35,604 bases of DNA, taken from JBAWXE01 sp037144255 (GTDB taxonomy: Bacteria; Bacteroidota; Bacteroidia; Chitinophagales; Chitinophagaceae). The stretch's first letter is position 1, and each line of letters starts with the position of its first letter. The stretch covers positions 1-35,604 of the forward strand of contig JBAWXE010000017.1 in the NCBI GenBank assembly GCA_037144255.1. Reading direction: 5' to 3'. This document shows, in pieces, positions 15,039 to 24,665 of the stretch. Both the position numbers and the translations under genes were made by a program. Below the pieces are notes generated by a model, which saw only the letters and a program-made list of their open reading frames with translations, made no database searches and was not told the origin of the DNA.

Positions 15039-15725
15039 ATGAGAATTGACATCATATCTGTTGTGCCTGATTTGCTGAAGAGTCCCTTTGAGCATTCTAT
15101 AATGAAGAGAGCTCAAACCAAGGGACTATTGGAACTGCATGTGCATGATCTGCGCGACCATACCCCATACAAACAAGGGCAGGTAGATGACTATCAGTTT
15201 GGGGGTGGTGCAGGTATGGTAATGATGCCTGAACCACTAGCCATATTTATAGAAATACTACAGAAAGATAGGAAATACGATGAAATAATATATATGACAC
15301 CCGATGGTGGGCTTTTTGATCAAAAGGCTGCTAATACATTATCACTTAAGGAAAATATTATTATAATATGTGGTCATTATAAAGGTATAGATGAACGCAT
15401 TAGAGAACATTATATAACTATGGAAATTTCCATAGGCGATTATGTACTGAGTGGTGGAGAACTGGCTGCAGCAGTGGTTGTAGATGCCATAGGGCGCTTG
15501 TTGCCCGGGGTGCTGAATGATGAAACTTCTGCTCTTTTTGACTCTTTTCAGGATGGGCTGCTGGCACCGCCTGTATATACCCGTCCGGCTGACTTTAGAG
15601 GATGGACTGTACCTGAAATCCTACTATGTGGAGATCCTAAAAAGGTGGACGCTTGGAGGCTGGAACAGTCGCTGAAACGTACCACAGAGCGCAGGCCCGG
15701 CCTTTTGGACGATACAGAAGCATAA
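15039..15725 (+). CDS. trmD: tRNA (guanine-N1-)-methyltransferase TrmD
   Basis: A 228-residue SPOUT-class enzyme that makes m1G37 in tRNAs, preventing +1 frameshifting. Characteristic segments: MRIDIISVVPDLL, DLRDHTPYKQGQVDDYQFGGGAGMVM (start only quoted to show the family string in parts: DDYQFGGGAGM), the AdoMet-binding trefoil-knot residues IICGHYKGIDERI and SIGDYVLSGGELA, and DSFQDGLLAPPVYTRPADF with the catalytic Asp. Normal length. It is co-directional with rimM and close to rplS, which has its own promoter. Confidence 0.96.
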   Translation: MRIDIISVVPDLLKSPFEHSIMKRAQTKGLLELHVHDLRDHTPYKQGQVDDYQFGGGAGMVMMPEPLAIFIEILQKDRKYDEIIYMTPDGGLFDQKAANTLSLKENIIIICGHYKGIDERIREHYITMEISIGDYVLSGGELAAAVVVDAIGRLLPGVLNDETSALFDSFQDGLLAPPVYTRPADFRGWTVPEILLCGDPKKVDAWRLEQSLKRTTERRPGLLDDTEA

Positions 15726-15739
15726 GTAGCAAGTTTTTT

Positions 15740-15769
15740 TTTGTAATCATGAAAATTATTTTACCTTTG
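15740..15769 (+). promoter_or_regulatory. Promoter of rplS (TTTG - N18 - TACCTTTG)
   Basis: TTTG at 15740-15743 and TACCTTTG at 15762-15769 are 18 nt apart, the best match in the window to the Bacteroidota TTTG/TAnnTTTG promoter. The predicted start lies about 12-15 nt before the rplS ATG, so rplS can be transcribed separately from rimM-trmD. Confidence 0.72.
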
Positions 15770-15787
15770 CAATCCCTAAATTTTTGA

Positions 15788-16162
15788 ATGATGGACGCGA
15801 TTACTTTTATACATGAGCAACTTACAGGAAAGAAGGATTTCCCTAAGTTTAAAGCCGGCGATAATATTACTGTTAATTATAAGATCATTGAAGGTGCAAA
15901 AGAACGTATCCAGTCTTTCAAAGGAGATGTTTTGAAGCGTCAAGGTAGCGGAGCTACACAAACTTTCACAGTACGTAAAATGTCTGATGGTGTTGGTGTT
16001 GAGCGCTTATTTCCTTTAATGTCTCCTAATATCGATTCAATCGTTGTGAACAAAGCAGGTCGTGTACGTCGTGCTAAATTGTTCTACCTACGCGAACGTT
16101 CCGGTAAATCTGCACGTATCAAGGAAAAGAAACAAATACATGCTTCAGCTAAAGCAAAATAG
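15788..16162 (+). CDS. rplS: 50S ribosomal protein bL19
   Basis: A 124-residue ribosomal protein at the 30S-50S interface. Family strings visible: F-K-A-G-D-N-I-T-V-N-Y-K, KERIQSFKGDVLKRQGSGA, TFTVRKMSDGVGVERLFPL, SPNIDSIVV and RVRRAKLFYLRERSGKSARI. Two adjacent ATGs (15788, 15791) are possible starts. The lysine-rich tail is slightly extended. It is downstream of trmD as in most bacteria, with its own promoter and a terminator after it. Confidence 0.97.
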   Translation: MMDAITFIHEQLTGKKDFPKFKAGDNITVNYKIIEGAKERIQSFKGDVLKRQGSGATQTFTVRKMSDGVGVERLFPLMSPNIDSIVVNKAGRVRRAKLFYLRERSGKSARIKEKKQIHASAKAK

Positions 16163-16183
16163 TAGCTGTACAAATGCTTATAG

Positions 16184-16212
16184 AAAAGGGATGCAATTGC
16201 ATGCCTTTTTTT
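16184..16212 (+). terminator. Rho-independent terminator after rplS
   Basis: A hairpin built on the palindrome ATGCAATTGCAT, extended by AAGG/CCTT across one G-G mismatch and followed by seven T. It starts about 20 nt past the rplS stop. Confidence 0.72.
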
Positions 16213-16231
16213 ATGTCCTGAATAACAATTG

Positions 16232-19200
16232 CTAGTTGGTAAATGAATGCAGGATAGTTTCAGGTGTTTTCAACCAATTGAAGTTGTGGATCTTGATGGT
16301 GAATACTATACTCTTCTCCACTTGTTTATTACCGTAAACTGTTTTCATATAGTCGTTAAAATCCTGACTAACGATGAAAGGTAAATAAGCAGTAAACAGA
16401 TCCCCGAAAATATGTACCTGTATCCCTGCATCGTACAATAATTTATTGCCACTTGGGTTTTGATGTTCTGCATTAGCAAAAGTGCCCAAGTCTAAGAATA
16501 GTCTTACGGGTATGTTGCCATAGGGTATATCACTTTCCAGATTCATAGCTAATAGCCAGTTATCAGTACGACCTATAGGGTTCAATGGGGTAGCTACTTT
16601 GAACCCACCTTCTTGGATTGCAATTTGCCTCATACCATTACCACTCATATCGCTGCGCCCTAGATAAGCATCATTATATAGATAGTTGTTTACTCCTGTA
16701 TAGGTAGTATTCAGGTAGTAGCGGGAAGTAACAGAAGGATCGTTATTGATAGCAATGAATTTACCGGCAAATGCACGTACATATAGTGCTTTGTGTTTCT
16801 TGAAATAGTCAATTTGCAGATTGCCCTCCAGGTTCACCTTTGCAAAATCACTATTCATTTGTACATCTATACTATAGTTGAATGGATTGAAAGTGCGATT
16901 ATTTTGATGCATATACACTACCTGTCCATATGCTTTTTGCTGCTGTTTGATAGTAGGGATCGAACTGCTATCTGCTAGTGCAAAATGATCTTCTGTTATG
17001 GAGTATGCTTTTAATAATAGTGTGCGAGTGATGGGGCTATGTGCTTCTTTTTCTTTAAGTGTAAATTGTAAGGAAGGTGCTACTTTCAGAAAACGTGCAT
17101 ATATTGCATTTTTCATGTTGTAATGGGTCTCATCATAGTTAAATGTCTTTACATCAGTTTGTAGCTGAATATTGTGGAAAGTAGTATGAGGAAACCAAAC
17201 ATAAGCTATAGAACCTAAGCCTGTAAATGTATTGGTATTGAAGGCATACATAGGTGCCAATGCAAAGCGAAAGCGGTTTTCAGGCATACTCAGATCATGT
17301 AGTAGCAGACCTACTTGAAAACCATCATATTGATTGTAACCGATAGCAGGCATTAAGAAGGCTTTTTCATTCCTGCTATGATTCATACCAAAGAATGGAG
17401 ATATCTTGATACCCTGACGATGGAAGCCATGGCGGTAATAATAACTGTTCGCAGATTTGGTATCTGGTATCTTTTCAAATACTCGTAGCTCTGTCCAAGT
17501 AGCCGCTGTGGCTGGTAATGTTACATTGGTAAGCAGATCGAAGGGCATAGACCAACTGCTGGCCAGCAGGCTATCCTGCGAATATGCATCTATCCTTACA
17601 GGGCCGGTTATGGCACTTCTGTTATATACGGTAGCGGTTACAGTTCCATTGGCCTCAGTACGTGCACCCACTATGGCAAAGTCTATACGTTCATTAGTGT
17701 TCAATGCACCTTTGAAGAACCAATCCAGAGATTTGTCAGTATGTTTTTGCAGGCATTGTTGTAAGTCTGCAGGGTAAGGATGTTTATGTTTCCATGTTTG
17801 GAAATATTCGTGCATCCCTGCTTCAAAATGATCTTCACCCATATATTGTTCCAGCCATTCCATAAAGAGAGCTGTTTTATAATATACATCCCCACCATAA
17901 TTGAGTTTAGTGAAATTGCTTGAAGTTTGTTCCAAAGCCTGATCAGTATGTTCTGCTGTAGACTGATAGAACAATACATTCTCTAAATTGATACTGACAC
18001 TATTACGGGTAACAGTAGTTTTGTTGGTAGTATCAGCTTTTAGATCTTTCATGGTCTTATGTTCGTAGAATGAATTGATACCTTCATCCATCCATGCATG
18101 GTCGCGCTCATTAGATGCCAATATACCATAGAACCAATTATGACCGCCCTCGTGCACTATTACAGTTTGTAAGTTGCTCTTGGTGGCTGTTTTATCTATG
18201 ATGGTTACGGTAGGATATTCCATACCACCACCCGCATGCATATCACCTTCTACAGCTTTGATGGTCTTATAAGGATAAGGACCTACCCATTTGCTATAGT
18301 GCTGCACTGTTTGTTTTAGATAGTCAGTGCCTTTCAGCCATATGGCTTTGTCTTGTGGTAAGAAGGCTGCATAAGTTGTGATGGGGTTGGTATTACCGGC
18401 TATAGAAACAGTATCCTTTCTTACTATCCAGCGTTTATCTGCAAACCATGCAAAGTCGTGTATGTTGTCTTCGTGAAAGTGAATGGTCTTTGTTTCTTTG
18501 GCACTTACTGGTGTACTTTCACTATATAATGTATCACTAGGTAATGCCAGTTGGGATAAAGAGTCCAACCATTTATTTTCAGCATCGTCAGTACAATTGC
18601 CGGTAGCCATCACAATATAATTCTTAGGTATGGTGATGTTGACATCGTAAGTGCCTATCTCACTGAAGAATTCTCCATCGTTCAGGTATGGTAGTGGGTG
18701 CCAACCTAAATGATCATATACAGCCGGCTTAGGGAACCACTGAGAAATGAAGTATGCCTGATCAGTATGTCCCAGGCGCGAAAAGACCTTAGGTATTTTT
18801 ACTCTAAAGGGCGTAGCTATCTTGACTTGATGACCCGGAAGGATAGGGTTGGTCAATTTTAGACGAGCTACATCAGGTAGGTTATCAGTATTGACATATT
18901 CTACTTGTTGACCATCAACTACAAATTGAAGACTGTCTATATATCCACGATCTTTTTTAGGGGCATAATAAAAGTCAGTTTCTTTGTCTTGTGCCATCTG
19001 TTCTGCAAAAGCTGTATGGTCATGTTGATAGGCATTCGCCCATAAATGCATATATAGATACTCTAGTGTATCAGGAGAATTATTGATATAAGTTATCTCT
19101 TCGTATCCATGCAGGAAATGACTTTTGTCATCCAGACGAACATCTAGACGGGTATCCACATGTTGTTGCCAGTATTGCTGTGCATGCGAGCTTATAGAAC

Positions 19201-19237
19201 ACAGTATAAAAACCGGAAATATTAATAAATACTTCAT
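16232..19237 (-). CDS. Exported M1 family metallopeptidase with probable outer-membrane beta-barrel tail
   Basis: A 1001-residue protein. Signal peptide at 1-19 (MKYLLIFPVFILCSISSHA). The M1 aminopeptidase part (about 20-600) has GGGMEYPT with the exopeptidase Glu340, HEGGHNW zinc motif at 362-368, and the third zinc ligand Glu385 in MDEGIN, giving the HExxH-18x-E spacing. From about residue 610 to the end the sequence changes: alternating aromatic/hydrophobic short strands separated by polar turns (FRFALAPMYAF, IAYVWFP, LYVRAFAGKFIA, WLLAMNLESDIPYG, PVRLFLDLGTFA), which looks like an outer-membrane beta-barrel. That would tether the peptidase to the outer membrane. The barrel is my inference; the M1 assignment is secure. 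Single-gene unit divergent from glyA. Confidence 0.88.
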   Translation of the reverse strand: MKYLLIFPVFILCSISSHAQQYWQQHVDTRLDVRLDDKSHFLHGYEEITYINNSPDTLEYLYMHLWANAYQHDHTAFAEQMAQDKETDFYYAPKKDRGYIDSLQFVVDGQQVEYVNTDNLPDVARLKLTNPILPGHQVKIATPFRVKIPKVFSRLGHTDQAYFISQWFPKPAVYDHLGWHPLPYLNDGEFFSEIGTYDVNITIPKNYIVMATGNCTDDAENKWLDSLSQLALPSDTLYSESTPVSAKETKTIHFHEDNIHDFAWFADKRWIVRKDTVSIAGNTNPITTYAAFLPQDKAIWLKGTDYLKQTVQHYSKWVGPYPYKTIKAVEGDMHAGGGMEYPTVTIIDKTATKSNLQTVIVHEGGHNWFYGILASNERDHAWMDEGINSFYEHKTMKDLKADTTNKTTVTRNSVSINLENVLFYQSTAEHTDQALEQTSSNFTKLNYGGDVYYKTALFMEWLEQYMGEDHFEAGMHEYFQTWKHKHPYPADLQQCLQKHTDKSLDWFFKGALNTNERIDFAIVGARTEANGTVTATVYNRSAITGPVRIDAYSQDSLLASSWSMPFDLLTNVTLPATAATWTELRVFEKIPDTKSANSYYYRHGFHRQGIKISPFFGMNHSRNEKAFLMPAIGYNQYDGFQVGLLLHDLSMPENRFRFALAPMYAFNTNTFTGLGSIAYVWFPHTTFHNIQLQTDVKTFNYDETHYNMKNAIYARFLKVAPSLQFTLKEKEAHSPITRTLLLKAYSITEDHFALADSSSIPTIKQQQKAYGQVVYMHQNNRTFNPFNYSIDVQMNSDFAKVNLEGNLQIDYFKKHKALYVRAFAGKFIAINNDPSVTSRYYLNTTYTGVNNYLYNDAYLGRSDMSGNGMRQIAIQEGGFKVATPLNPIGRTDNWLLAMNLESDIPYGNIPVRLFLDLGTFANAEHQNPSGNKLLYDAGIQVHIFGDLFTAYLPFIVSQDFNDYMKTVYGNKQVEKSIVFTIKIHNFNWLKTPETILHSFTN

Positions 19238-19306
19238 GATGCTAAAATAGGAGTATAAATTGAGAGCAAAAACATTAATGATATTTATGTTATAAGATAT
19301 TGGTCA

Positions 19307-19336
19307 TTGTATGAAAGACCCATTTGCAGTACTTTG
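19307..19336 (+). promoter_or_regulatory. Candidate glyA promoter (TTG - N20 - TACTTTG)
   Basis: TTG at 19307-19309 and TACTTTG at 19330-19336, one base short of TAnnTTTG, with a 20-nt spacer. The ATG of glyA is 18 nt further on. Confidence 0.42.
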
Positions 19337-19354
19337 CAATAAACTTAATAAAAG

Positions 19355-20632
19355 ATGATACGCGATACCGCCATATTCGAATTAGTACAAGAGGAGCTGG
19401 AACGTCAGAGAAGAGGATTGGAATTGATAGCATCAGAGAACTTTACCAGTATGCAGGTAATGGAAGCTATGGGTAATGTAATGGCTAATAAATATGCGGA
19501 AGGATATCCGGGGCGTCGTTATTATGGTGGTTGTGAGGTAGTAGATAAGAGTGAACAATTGGCTATAGACCGAGCCAAACAAATGTTCAATGTAACATAT
19601 GCGAATGTGCAACCACATAGTGGTGCACAAGCTAACTCTGCTGTGATGCTGGCTATACTGCAACCTGGCGATACGATATTAGGGCTAGACTTGAGTATGG
19701 GTGGCCACCTTACGCATGGTTCGCCTGTAAACTTTTCAGGTAAATTATACAAAGCTGTACATTATGGTGTTGTAAAGGAAACTGGCCGAGTAGACTATGA
19801 TATGATGGAGCAACAGGCAATAACACATAAGCCTAAACTCATCATCTGTGGTGCATCTGCATATAGTCGCGATTGGGACTATGCACGCATCAGAGCTATT
19901 GCAGATAAGGTAGGTGCATTAGTATTGGCCGACATATCGCACCCTGCGGGATTGATAGCGGCAGGTTTGCTTAGTAGCCCATTCGATCATTGTCATATAG
20001 TAAGTACTACAACACACAAAACTCTGCGTGGCCCTCGTGGTGGATTGATACTGATGAAGAATGATTTTGAAAACCCATGGGGACTAACAGGACCTAAAGG
20101 TGAGTTACGTACAGTTAGCCAGTTATTAGACTTGGCTGTTTTCCCGGGTACACAAGGTGGCCCACTAGAACATGTAATAGCTGCAAAGGCAGTCGCATTC
20201 TTTGAGATACTGCAAGATGAATTTAAGGTATATAGCAAACAAGTGATTAACAATGCGCAAGCATTGGCGCAAGCGTTTATGGCCAAAGGTTACGATATCG
20301 TATCAGGTGGTACAGATAACCACTTGTTATTGATAGACTTACGCAATAAAGGAATTAGTGGTAAGAAGGCTGAAAATGCACTGGTAAGAGCAGATATCAC
20401 CCTGAATAAAAACATGGTGCCATTTGATGATAAGTCACCATTTATCACATCGGGTATAAGAGTAGGTGTGCCGGCTATGACCACCAGAGGGCTTACTGAA
20501 ACACACATGCCTCAGATAGTACATTGGTTGGATAAGGTACTCATGTCGCCGGATGATGAAAAGTTGATAACAAAAACTAAAGATGAGGTGAATCATTTTA
20601 TGAAAGGTTTTACTTTATATCCGGAATGGTAG
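19355..20632 (+). CDS. glyA: Serine hydroxymethyltransferase
   Basis: A 425-residue PLP enzyme that interconverts serine and glycine while charging tetrahydrofolate, the main source of one-carbon units. N-terminal LIASENFTS and NKYAEGYPGRRYYGG, the PHSGAQAN cofactor loop, GHLTHG, ADISHPAGLIAAG, and the PLP lysine K222 in THKTLRGPRGG are all intact. It ends with the usual FPLYPEW-like string (FTLYPEW). Standard length. The threonine dehydrogenase at 26.1 kb would feed glycine to the same pool, but the two genes are not in one operon. Confidence 0.97.
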   Translation: MIRDTAIFELVQEELERQRRGLELIASENFTSMQVMEAMGNVMANKYAEGYPGRRYYGGCEVVDKSEQLAIDRAKQMFNVTYANVQPHSGAQANSAVMLAILQPGDTILGLDLSMGGHLTHGSPVNFSGKLYKAVHYGVVKETGRVDYDMMEQQAITHKPKLIICGASAYSRDWDYARIRAIADKVGALVLADISHPAGLIAAGLLSSPFDHCHIVSTTTHKTLRGPRGGLILMKNDFENPWGLTGPKGELRTVSQLLDLAVFPGTQGGPLEHVIAAKAVAFFEILQDEFKVYSKQVINNAQALAQAFMAKGYDIVSGGTDNHLLLIDLRNKGISGKKAENALVRADITLNKNMVPFDDKSPFITSGIRVGVPAMTTRGLTETHMPQIVHWLDKVLMSPDDEKLITKTKDEVNHFMKGFTLYPEW

Positions 20633-20709
20633 TATCTCAGGTCTTGTTTTTGGTTAGTGTTTAAAAAGTACTGATATTTATAACCCGTAACATACATTAT
20701 ATAATAACT

Positions 20710-21258
20710 ATGAGATTTGCTAAGGCATTATTGGCAATTGGGTTTGTATTACTACTAGGCAGTTTTACTACGGCTGCATGGGATCTTTTTGTAAGTAAAG
20801 AAGGTAATTTCAGGATACGTTTCCCGAAGGAGCCTAAGCAGGGAGAGAAGATAGTAAGTGGCTCTATTGGTCAGCTTAACGAGACTCATTATTTATATAC
20901 TGTAGGTAAATTCAGAGATGATAACTTGACCTATGACGTAGGATTCGTAGACTATTCTGATACATTGATCAATACCAATTACAAACACGATCTGGTAGAT
21001 ACTTTTCTGAGCAGTGTGGCTTATTCAGCTGTTCATGATATACAAGGCAATGTCATTTCTCTTGAAAAGACCCACTACAAGCAATACCCAGGCAGGCATT
21101 TGAAAATAGACCACAATAATGGGGAGATGGTTGTGAATATGAAAATATATCTGGTAAAGAGTCGTGTGTATTATCTGGAAGTACGTTGCAAACCTGAAAA
21201 GGAAAAGAACCCTTCTATTGGCAACTTCTTTAATTCCTTTGAGATCATCAAGCCCTAG
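20710..21258 (+). CDS. Exported protein of unknown function
   Basis: A 182-residue protein with a signal peptide (about 1-22, ending FTTAA) and one compact domain of about 155 residues. It opens with WDLFVSKEGNFRIRFPKEPK, a pattern seen in many small Bacteroidota exported proteins and loosely like PsbP/DUF1795 folds; that likeness is only a hint. It has no TM segment after the signal, one Cys near the C-terminus and no catalytic motif I recognise. The next gene starts about 100 bp downstream in the same direction, with a possible promoter between. Confidence 0.75.
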   Translation: MRFAKALLAIGFVLLLGSFTTAAWDLFVSKEGNFRIRFPKEPKQGEKIVSGSIGQLNETHYLYTVGKFRDDNLTYDVGFVDYSDTLINTNYKHDLVDTFLSSVAYSAVHDIQGNVISLEKTHYKQYPGRHLKIDHNNGEMVVNMKIYLVKSRVYYLEVRCKPEKEKNPSIGNFFNSFEIIKP

Positions 21259-21323
21259 CACCTTAAGGGTAATTTTTAGCATATCTTTTGCGTTATCGTT
21301 ATATAGAAGCGTGGCAAACAAGC

Positions 21324-21331
21324 TATTTTTG
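21324..21331 (+). promoter_or_regulatory. Candidate -7 box before the large exported protein
   Basis: TATTTTTG is a full TAnnTTTG match. A start point near 21338 would exclude the first in-frame ATG (21336) and favour 21360 or later. Confidence 0.4.
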
Positions 21332-21359
21332 TACTATGCGTTTACATGTGGGTAAATTT

Positions 21360-23603
21360 ATGGATAGGGCTATGTTAGGTATGCGCGGTATTGTGTTGTT
21401 ATTATTGATACTGCTAAGTACTGATGCCATAGCACAACAGAAGAAGCCACTAAAGAAGGAAGTCAAGATAGTTTCTATATATGATGTAGACACACTTAAA
21501 GAACCCATCCCTTTCAAAAGACAGATATTCCATGATAAGATAGACAAGGAGCAGGCCAAGGCCGATGCCTATGATGGTAAGACCGATAAGATAGTAGGCT
21601 TTGGTGGGGATACTATTGCAGCCCGACTGCTGACACAAGCAATACTGAAAGACATTGACCACCTGCAGATAATGGTAGAGAATCTTCCACCCATATCTAT
21701 AGACCCTGTCGCTGAGAATCAAAGAAAGATACGCTACCTGAATGCCATCTGCTCATTCGTGCGTAAGTACAATAACGATACCAAGACCGACCCTGTATTT
21801 TATAAAAAAGCAGTTGCCAATTTCAGAGGTATGATCTTGGCTCATCATGAGTTGAAGCTGATGGCCTATGTAAAGAACAATGTCAATATCTATTCCATAT
21901 TCAATAACGAACTGCTGGAAGGATACCCTGATGTAAAAAGCTACTTGTATACAGAAATGGGCAAGAAAGAACCTGTACTGATGATACGCCGACTGAGCGA
22001 ATATGCCACAGAGCCTTTTGCACCTGAGATAGTTGCCAATGCTGCACCATTGGTACCTAATGAGGTTTTTAATTATGCTACATCTTCAAATAGGGCATTG
22101 AGTAGTGCAGTGCGAAATAGCAAGGATACATTGGTACAGACTATAGTGCTAATAGCTGATAGATCTAAGTCGCCTCTGAAGGCACTGCCTTTTATGGGCA
22201 ACATCTATCGTAAGAAGATGACTTTGGCACAGGTAGATTCCATCACAGGCAATCGTGATCTGTTCTTCCGTAGTCTGGTAGATCTGAAATTACAGAATGA
22301 CAGTCTGGGAAGTGCATCCTACAGCGATGAGCTGGCTTACCGATCTAAGAACTATATACGCGATATGAATGATCTGCACGAGTCGAAGGACGAAGTGCGT
22401 TTCAAATGCCTCGAGGGGATGACACCACAACAGATGTACTACCTGATGGTATACGGACAGGACGAGATATACACCAGTAGTTTCCTGGGCACATTCAAAC
22501 GCATGATGGACAGCATGAAGAACATGCATGGTAATGAGTTACTTGATACCATTCACCATGATAAGTTCAGAACATTTATACGTATGTGCGCAGGCTATAA
22601 CACCCTGCGTTCTTTCCTGAATAGTATGGAGGAAGACAAGCGTAGCAAACTGATGAGTGACTTTATAGCCGGGCTGGAGAAGGGTAAGGAAGATGATCTG
22701 GAGGACGCAGTAGATGTGGCCGATGCCTTTGGAAGTATAGATGATACTGCACTTGTGTCATTCCTGAAGCAGCAAGTAAAACTGAACTACGAACAATCTT
22801 ATGCCAAGAAGAGCAAGAAAGGGGTTATAGTATACGGCCTGTTGGCTACGCTTTTCCAAGGGGCTGATAGAAGCGAGAACGATGAAGCAGCCATGCAACA
22901 ATCAGAGAAGCTGGGGCTGCCGCCTATCAATATGGTTCCATATAAGAATCTGGTTAAAGACTCTGTGGTATACGAGCAGTTTTTCTTTTTTGGTGATGAA
23001 GATGGTAAAAGCTCTTACGAGAGTTTCCTCTCTAATTTCAAAGAGAATAAGGGTAAGTGGAAGATATCGACCGATAAGTATTGGAGTACTATCACATCTA
23101 CTGTAGGTAAAAAGGTGGTCATCTTTGCAAACCTGCCCCTGAAAGAGCCTGAGGACGAAGACGCACAGAACGAACTCTGCAAACACTTGTCTGATACGGG
23201 CATACATCCTACCATCATAGTACATAGAGGCCATAGCTACCACCTGCCTATAACGCTGGATCATCTGGATGAACATACCAAGATAGTGGTACTGGGCTCT
23301 TGTGGTGGTTATCATAATCTGGCATTGGTATTAGACCGCTCTCATGATGCACATATTATATCGTCCAAACAAGTGGGTACTATGAGTGTGAACGACCCTA
23401 TAGTTAAAGCTATCAACGATCAACTGCTGGTGGGTAATGATGTGAACTGGATCAGTATATGGAAAGACCTGAGTAACTACTTTGAATCAAAACCTGCTAT
23501 CAGAGACAAGTTCAATGACTATGTACCGCCCCACAAGAATCTGGGCGCTATATTCATCAAGGCTTATCGCCATCTGTCCAGCGCCGATGCTACTGATAAG
23601 TAG
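21360..23603 (+). CDS. Large exported protein with clan CD-like His and Cys motifs near its C-terminus
   Basis: About 748 residues from the ATG at 21360; ATGs at 21336, 21372 and 21381 are also possible. A signal peptide follows (hydrophobic IVLLLLILLSTDAIAQ). The body (about 30-560) is mostly helical with no domain I recognise. The last 200 residues look different: VVIFANLPLKEP, then IIVHRGHSYHL (His codons at 23223 and 23232), KIVVLGSCGGYHNLALVLD (Cys codon 23301), and IISSKQVGTMSVNDPIVKAI. Strand-His-Gly-His then strand-x-S-C-G-G recalls the His/Cys dyad of caspase, CHAT and gingipain-type peptidases. No Asp/Ala precedes the Cys as in true caspases. Peptidase activity is inference; otherwise a conserved Bacteroidota unknown. 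Confidence 0.72.
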   Translation: MDRAMLGMRGIVLLLLILLSTDAIAQQKKPLKKEVKIVSIYDVDTLKEPIPFKRQIFHDKIDKEQAKADAYDGKTDKIVGFGGDTIAARLLTQAILKDIDHLQIMVENLPPISIDPVAENQRKIRYLNAICSFVRKYNNDTKTDPVFYKKAVANFRGMILAHHELKLMAYVKNNVNIYSIFNNELLEGYPDVKSYLYTEMGKKEPVLMIRRLSEYATEPFAPEIVANAAPLVPNEVFNYATSSNRALSSAVRNSKDTLVQTIVLIADRSKSPLKALPFMGNIYRKKMTLAQVDSITGNRDLFFRSLVDLKLQNDSLGSASYSDELAYRSKNYIRDMNDLHESKDEVRFKCLEGMTPQQMYYLMVYGQDEIYTSSFLGTFKRMMDSMKNMHGNELLDTIHHDKFRTFIRMCAGYNTLRSFLNSMEEDKRSKLMSDFIAGLEKGKEDDLEDAVDVADAFGSIDDTALVSFLKQQVKLNYEQSYAKKSKKGVIVYGLLATLFQGADRSENDEAAMQQSEKLGLPPINMVPYKNLVKDSVVYEQFFFFGDEDGKSSYESFLSNFKENKGKWKISTDKYWSTITSTVGKKVVIFANLPLKEPEDEDAQNELCKHLSDTGIHPTIIVHRGHSYHLPITLDHLDEHTKIVVLGSCGGYHNLALVLDRSHDAHIISSKQVGTMSVNDPIVKAINDQLLVGNDVNWISIWKDLSNYFESKPAIRDKFNDYVPPHKNLGAIFIKAYRHLSSADATDK

Positions 23604-23626
23604 CTTAAAGTTTTGTAACTTTAGAT

Positions 23627-24373
23627 ATGTCTAAGATACTACTGAAAACAATTCATACCTATGCTCCTAAGAATGTAAGTAAGGATAAGACCAAGAAGAA
23701 ACTGGAAGTAATACTAAAGGAACTGGACGAACTTCAGAACCTGCTGTATGCAGAGAAGAAGTATTGCCTGCTGATGGTGATACAAGGTATGGACGCATCG
23801 GGTAAGGATGGACTGACCAGAGATGTATTCACCTATATGAACCCGCAAGGCGTATCGGTAAAGCCTTTCAAAGAACCTACAGACGAAGAACTGTCTCACG
23901 ATTTTCTCTGGAGGATACACCAGCATGCTCCTGCCAAAGGTATGATACAAGTATTCAACCGATCGCACTACGAAGATGTGTTAGTCACCCGTGTACATGG
24001 CAAGGTAGATGAAAAGACCGCCAAAGCCAGAATGACGGCCATCAACGATTTTGAGCGACTATTGGTGCAACATAACAATACACATATTCTCAAATTCTAC
24101 CTGCATGTATCGCATGATGAACAGATAAACAGACTGGAAGAGCGACTGCGCATACCCCAAAAGATGTGGAAATATAGTGAGGAAGATATAGTGGAGTCTA
24201 AGCATTGGGATAAGTATATGTGGTGCTATGAGGATGTTTTCAATCATTGCAATGAAGTACCCTGGCATATAGTACCCTCAGACCAGAATTGGTACAAATC
24301 TTACATAGTAGCTAAGACCCTACGCGATACCCTGAAAGACCTGAATATGAAGTACCCAGGTATGAAGAAGTAA
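23627..24373 (+). CDS. ppk2: Polyphosphate kinase 2 family protein
   Basis: A 248-residue PPK2-fold phosphotransferase that moves phosphate between polyphosphate and nucleotides. Walker A GMDASGKDG at 54-62, Walker B-like VFNRSHYEDVL at 109-119 with Arg112, and the lid segment RLEERLRIPQKMWKYSEED with HWDKY. The GMDASGKDG and NPQGVxVxxFKxPxxxELSHDFLWR strings resemble the class III enzymes (AMP and ADP phosphorylation) more than class I, so use of AMP is plausible but not provable from sequence. No signal peptide. It follows the large exported protein by 23 bp; a link is not evident. Confidence 0.92.
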   Translation: MSKILLKTIHTYAPKNVSKDKTKKKLEVILKELDELQNLLYAEKKYCLLMVIQGMDASGKDGLTRDVFTYMNPQGVSVKPFKEPTDEELSHDFLWRIHQHAPAKGMIQVFNRSHYEDVLVTRVHGKVDEKTAKARMTAINDFERLLVQHNNTHILKFYLHVSHDEQINRLEERLRIPQKMWKYSEEDIVESKHWDKYMWCYEDVFNHCNEVPWHIVPSDQNWYKSYIVAKTLRDTLKDLNMKYPGMKK

Positions 24374-24665
24374 TGTATTGGATATGTATTTAATGTGTTT
24401 GGCATTTTCATATCAAATAATTGTCTTATAAAGATAATACTACCTATTTCTGCGTCAAACTATCACAACTAATGCCCACCCCCAAAAAGTGGATATCTTT
24501 ATTTGCATACCCCTATCCGCATTTCGTACCTTTGTTAAGTTTTCTGGGCCTTTTGTTGCATCCTTTGTCCCTAATACTGGTTCAAAAAACCGGAAAAAAA
24601 CAAAAAAAAGCACAATTTTCACACAATGCATTGATTATCAATCAATTATATTGTGCTATACCTCA

